Below, in pieces: positions 59,506 to 64,000 of a DNA stretch of 64,000 bases. Both the position numbers and the translations under genes were made by a program. A model generated the notes under the pieces. The model was not told where the DNA came from. It was given only the letters and a program-made list of their open reading frames with translations, and did no database searches. The DNA lies in NCBI RefSeq assembly GCF_000315625.1, contig NW_005434644.1, positions 179,992 to 243,991 of the forward strand, given 5' to 3'. The number at the start of each line of letters is the position of its first letter. The stretch's first letter is position 1. Source of the stretch: Guillardia theta CCMP2712 (taxonomy: Eukaryota; Cryptophyceae; Pyrenomonadales; Geminigeraceae).

Positions 59506-60242
59506 CTACTGCACGGAAGAGTCCTTCTTTGACGAATCTTTTTCCTCAGCTTGCTGAGCAGAGGGCTGGGCCACCTTTGAGGTGCTCGAGTCGTTCGAGA
59601 CTGCCGGAGCTGCGTTGTCGCCTCCTGGGCTAGCACAGGTACACGAAGACGCTAGCCACCCACAAGCCCTGCATGAAGGAGCGAGAAACTCATCCATGTT
59701 GAAGCCAGCATCCTTCTTAGATGGATCAGCCTTCGGGGTGTCACATTCGGTGGTGGAGACAGGAGCTGACTCGACTGCGTGGGAGCTGGATACCACCTCG
59801 GTCGCGTCTTCCTCCTCAGTCCTCGCCCTCTTGGACTCCCGGTGCTCTGAAGCAATGTCCAGAATCGAGCGAATCTCACTCTGCACCGCATCTCGCGCCA
59901 TCCCCCGCAGCATTTGCGCCTGGCATATCATGGCCTTGATTGCCTGCGGAAGAGAACAACATCAAACCCCTAGAACATCGCAAAGAAACACGAGAGTGAC
60001 ATTGAGCAAGTGGGGCACGAGCAGCACGGCGAGAGAAGAAGGTCTTGATGCGATGAGAGAAGATGAGAGAGCAACGAGAGGATCGGCTAGTACAGTTCGG
60101 TCTTCACCTTCTGAAAGACTCCCGGAGGAAGGAGTTTGGACGAGGCCGAGCACACCTCCTTCACTTCGTCCTTGCTCAGATAACGCTTGTTTCCAACAGC
60201 GTTGGACTCCTCGTATCCTTCTTGAAACAGATGAGAAACCAT
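59506..60242 (-). CDS. Unknown protein, helical N-terminus and CxxC segment
   Basis: Two exons: from ATG 60242 (MVSHLFQEGYEESNAVGNKR, YLSKDEVKEVCSASSKLLPP) to GVFQK near 60108, then from the acceptor before 59943, AIKAMICQAQMLRGMARDAV with QSEIRSILDIASEHRESKRA. A Ser/Thr/Glu-rich middle leads to CRACGWLASSCTCASPGG, a possible single zinc site, and a Lys/Ser tail ending DSSKKDSSVQ. I recognise no family. The basic KRAR stretch could be a nuclear signal. The tail coding sequence lies in one of two copies of a 25-bp repeat. Convergent with the TBC-START gene. Confidence 0.5.
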
Positions 60243-61526
60243 TCTAGAGAAGGTGAGCTCGTCGCTGATCCAGTTTTCTCTTCCTGGTCTCTTGGATAAA
60301 CAATGAGGGGCCCTAGGAACCTTGTGTCAGATCTCACAAAGGCTGACAGATTTGCACCCGCAAGGAGCACATGGAACAACAAGGATATTCCTCAGAACAA
60401 TAAGTTGCATTCACGGCTCTGATAACGTCTGGTGAAACCACTGACTAAACTGATGCACCCACAACGCAAAGTACGTGAGATATGTTCATCCATCGTAATG
60501 TTCTTCCCCGATAACTTTCAGAAAGCACTCCATAGCTTTTCTTTTACAACATCAATCAAAAATTTCAAGACTCGTCTTCTCTTTGAGCCCTTCAACTGAA
60601 CTTTCACCACATTTGTCTTCTAGTTTCCTATTTCAATGTCCTTCTTTCAGAGCCAACTGAACAGCATTGTGGGGCAGAACTGTTGAAAGTGTATGCAGCT
60701 CTCCTACATCAAAGATGACATCATCTACCTACTCTCCATCTTCTTCCTCCGGCATTCCATCCAATGCCTCTACTCCCCTTCCGTGCGGCTCCTGATGTTT
60801 CTAAAACCATAGCTTCGCCTCTTCGGGCTCAAAATATTTTCAAAACAAATAAGTTCCTCCGCGTCTTGGACCCCAGGATGAAGTTTTTCAGAGGGGGTTC
60901 CTATTTGACCAAATTTGAAATTATCGGTGTTTGAAGCATTTTATAGGTTTAAGAAATCGATACTTCAAAAGAAATTTGACACAGAGGACCAAAGAATGAC
61001 AAAAGATGTATTGGACATTGGTTCCTTTCGTTCCCATCATAGGCTCCCTAAGACTCGATACATAGCACCAGGTCATAGATGAGAGTACCCCACCCCTCCG
61101 AAATACCTGGAAGATGCCCCTCCCTTGCTCCTACGACTGGAGAAGCTGGTGAGGATAATAAGGGACCCTACCCAAAAGTAGACACAAAAAGTACCCTTAG
61201 TACCCCAACAAATAAACATCAGAGTACCGGTACAAGACCCCACCGTGGAGGACCCACCTCGGGCAGGTTCTCTCAATACATTTTACATGGATTATTAATC
61301 GGTATGAGCCACCAAATATGGACACAATTTACAGGTACTAAATATGATACATAGATGTAAAGTTGTAAAATTCGTACCAAAATTAAAAATACAGGAATCT
61401 TTACAATGAATCTTCCGGGGCGGACTCGATGGGAATAACCCACCCCATCCGGGCCCCCCTCATCAACGAACAAGAATATCTGAGGGGAGCCCGGGGATCC
61501 TGAGGGCAGCAGGAGGGCAGGTCGGA
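60243..61526. other. Intergenic, no gene seen
   Basis: AT-richer DNA to about 61060, then GTACCC/ACCCCA-rich words (61080-61260) of the kind seen in other gene-poor stretches. Confidence 0.45.
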
Positions 61527-64000
61527 ATGGGGCAATGGTGCCGCTGGTTCCTAGTCGCCGCCATGGCATGCGACTTGTCCTCCTCCTCCTCCTCCTCCTC
61601 CTCCTCCTCCTCCTCCTCCTCCTCCTCCTCCTCCTCCTCCTCTTCGAGGTTCCAGGATACAGAGGTAAGCTATGACGTGCTGTGTGAGAGCGCGTACAGG
61701 AGGTGTATGGCAGCTGCCTGCTCCTCGTCGATCCTCCTAGTCTGTTGTGTATGGAAAGTACCGAAGGGATGGCGTGTTGCTTCGACATGAATGCTTTTTC
61801 AGAAATCCTTTGAGCATCTGACTTGTTAATCTTGTTCTCAGGTGAAGTTTGACCACCCTTCAGAGGGATTCGTCTTCAGAGATCCTGCAAACATTATGCT
61901 TGCGATTAAGGTCGCCCATTGCTACTCCGTGGAATGCGGGAACATCGTAATCTATCTCAATCACAAAGAGATCGGGAAGTTTCGGATGTACGCCAACGAG
62001 TTTGGAGAGATACGAACGCATCTCAACATCCCCTCGCTCTGCGATGGGGAGCACTTGGCGGCAGTGAAGATCGTGGACGAGCGAGGGAACGACCTCGAAC
62101 CTCACCTCTACCATGACGTCGGGTTTGTGGTTGACACAGCACCGAAGGAGGAGGAGGAGGGGCATCAAGATTTATCGTTGATAGATCGCGAGATCAACAA
62201 CTGCCCGCAGTCGTTCTCCTGCAGCAGCGGGAGTTCAGAGGACGACGTTATCTGCAGCGGGCACGGTGCTTGCATGAAGGGAGCGTGCGTGTGCTTTGCC
62301 AATTGGGCAGGGGAGGAATGTCAGCACCCGCTCTTTGAGAACAACACGTACATCCCTGACAGAGACCCTTCTTCTCTGCCATCAGCATGCATCAAGAGCG
62401 TGGTGTGGGAGAACAGGACCTCCGAGCTCCGGTCTATCCTGCTCGATATCTCTGAACGACTCTCTTGCTCGCCGCAGGACGTCCTTCTGTTCGAGGTAGA
62501 TCATATCTGGATGCCTTGAACTTCCCTTCCATGCACTCTTGTCCTACCCGCCTCCTCTCTCCTCCCCTACCCGCCTCGCCTCGCTCAGTTGCTATCTTCC
62601 TCCTGACTCCAACCCCATCTGTCGCACATACCTTCTCCTTCCTGCCCAACTCTCATCCGTTTCTCAGGCTCCTCCCCATGGGTTCGGCACAAACATCCAC
62701 TACCTGACCGTCCTCCTGAGCAAAAGCCTGCAGGAACTAGAGGGTGCTGGCCCCTTTCGATGCGAGAGTGACGTTGGAGCAGGAGGGAAGGGCGATGGTG
62801 ATGGACGGGGTGTGGAACTACGATGCTTGTGACGGCCTTGGCTTCGCCTGTCACTTTCTCCCTCTCTCCCGCTGCTCGTCCTCCGACGCCAAGGCGGAGG
62901 GAGCAAAGCTGCACAAGAGGATGGATAATATCCACTACGACAACCCGCAGGCATATGACAGTCACTTCATCCCTCCTGAGTTCGCCTCCTCCTTCCATGG
63001 CGTCCTCTGGTGGCGCTCCCAGGTGAGTCAGCACACAGCGGAGCGGGAAGCAGTGGAAGTGGAGGTGGAGGTGGAAGAACGTGAAAGGAGGAGAGGAGGA
63101 TCAGAGAAGGGAGGAAGGGCTGTTGGTGAAGAGGAGGGGAGGAGGAAGACGAGGAAGAGTCGAGAAGGACAGCGAGGGCTAACGGCCTGCACAGCTGACT
63201 GGATTCCTGCTGAGACGGAACGAGAGGATGGAGCTGATTCTGAGGAGGATAAAAAACCAGATCGGGTACCGACATCCCGTCGTTGGAGTGCAGGTGCTGT
63301 TGCGATCACAGCAGCTCACCCAGCTGAAGGAGGGAGCAGGTGAGGAGGGGTGACTCTTGCTCCCACGCATCCTCCTCGACCATCCGCCCAGGATGCCAGC
63401 CCGTGTCGGCGTTCCTGAAGCACGTGGAGGCGATGCACGAGCGCTATGGTGGGGGAGGCGAGCTGACGAGGCCCGTGCGGTGACGTCGCTGCTGCAGGGG
63501 TGAGCAGAGTCTTCCTGGCCACTGACGACATAGAGACTGTGAATGACTTCAAGAGGAGAGGAGAGGAGAAGCAATGGCAGGCAACCCCTGTCTCATGTCC
63601 CCATCACTTCCACTCCATCCCCTCCTCTCCCTCAAAATCTCTCCTTTCATCCTCTTCCTTCTCCTCGCCCTCCTTTGATCCTTTCCTTCCCCTTCCTCCT
63701 CCCCTCCCGCCTCTCCTCGCTCATCATCCCCCTCTCCTATCATCCTCTCCTCCCTTGCCATGCTCATGGCGCCTGACTCGTTTCACTTCCGCTCACTCTG
63801 AACTTCCCGCAGATCGTCCACCTTCCTCTTGACCGCACCATGTTCGACTCTTCTCTGTTCATTGAGTATCCTCTGGTTACGCATCCTTTACCTCCTGACG
63901 AGCATGTCAAGGTATCGCCTCATGCTCGGGTACGTCGACTCCAAGGCTGTCTCCGACAGCACCGTGACTGATCTCCTCCTGCTGGCGGAAGCAGGTCGAA
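61527..64000 (+). CDS. GT23/FUT8-like alpha-fucosyltransferase with EGF-like module (3' partial)
   Basis: Exons 61527-61664, 61842-62495 and 62668 onward, running off the window. The N-terminus has a short hydrophobic start (MGQWCRWFLVAAMA) followed by about 23 Ser encoded by (TCC)n, then VKFDHPSEGFVF and a beta-rich region. CSGHGACMKGACVCFANWAG is an EGF-like module. The GT23 part shows PPHGFGTNIHYLTVLLSKSL, DACDGLGFACHFLPLSRC, FHGVLWWRSQ, MELILRRIKNQIGYRHPVVG, GVQ joined to VRRGDSCSHASS (the GDP-fucose-binding arginines), VSAFLKHVEAMHERYG joined by a 49-nt intron to VSRVFLATDDIETVNDFK, then IVHLPLDRTMFDSSLF and DSTVTDLLLLAEA. FUT8 adds core alpha-1,6-fucose to N-glycans in the Golgi. FUT8 has His where this has Gln (GVHVRR). 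Near 62743 the frame shifts by one base without a clear intron, so a sequencing error or missed junction is possible. Confidence 0.75.
61578..61643 (+). repeat. (TCC)n coding microsatellite
   Basis: About 22 TCC/CTC units in frame encode poly-Ser near the N-terminus of the fucosyltransferase-like protein; the length is likely variable. Confidence 0.9.

Overview
This is a eukaryotic nuclear window, most likely from a cryptophyte alga such as Guillardia theta or a close relative. That identification is inference. It rests on four things seen here: a nuclear gene for plastid ribosomal protein bL9 whose N-terminus reads signal peptide then Ala-Phe-Ala-Pro, the mark of red-derived complex plastids; an EsV-1-7 cysteine-repeat gene, a family known from brown algae, cryptophytes and a few other groups; intron-rich genes with many introns of only about 43-53 nt; and abundant purine/pyrimidine microsatellites with mixed base composition. 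Most genes are spliced, so single open frames give only fragments. I rebuilt exons by joining frames at GT-AG (sometimes GC-AG) junctions that restored family-conserved protein sequence; where a junction did not resolve I say so.

Layout: 0.8-2.1 kb (+) an Oca/Siw14-type phosphatase-like protein without its catalytic Cys. 2.3-7.7 kb (-) the standout gene: a secretory protein joining an ERO1 thiol oxidase, a soluble fumarate reductase and a cytochrome b5 domain. 7.7-17 kb is mostly intergenic and repeat-rich, with three GC-rich islands, but carries a tandem Zn2Cys6 transcription factor (12.3-13.9, -). 17.1-19 kb (+) ankyrin repeats; 19.8-23.4 (-) amino-acid transporter with a 100-N assembly gap in an intron; 23.9-26.9 (-) coiled-coil protein; 28.7-30.4 (+) EsV-1-7 protein; 30.6-31.4 (-) plastid bL9, divergent from a coiled-coil gene (31.5-33.7, +); 35.1-37.3 (+) a Crinkler/RHS-like P-loop NTPase plus nuclease-like protein; 38.9-39.9 (-) TPR protein divergent from a Cys-rich protein (40.1-40.8, +). 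40.9-43.4 kb holds a broken copy of the start of the next gene, a minisatellite and another GC-rich island. 43.7-48.1 (+) OSCA/TMEM63-like channel, 14 bp tail-to-tail from an AAR2 splicing factor (48.2-50.9, -). 52.4 (+) ribosomal protein eL42; 53.4-54.5 (+) FSH1/OVCA2 serine hydrolase; 54.7-56.0 (-) DMT-superfamily transporter; 57.3-59.4 (+) TBC-START fusion; 59.5-60.2 (-) unknown; 61.5-end (+) GT23/FUT8-like fucosyltransferase with an EGF-like module, cut by the window end.

There is no operon logic, but genes lie close together: two divergent pairs share gaps of about 150 bp and several convergent pairs sit 14-240 bp apart. Functionally the most notable content is secretory-pathway chemistry (ERO1-fumarate reductase-b5, FUT8-like enzyme), membrane transport (OSCA, SLC36-like, DMT) and the CR-effector-like protein.
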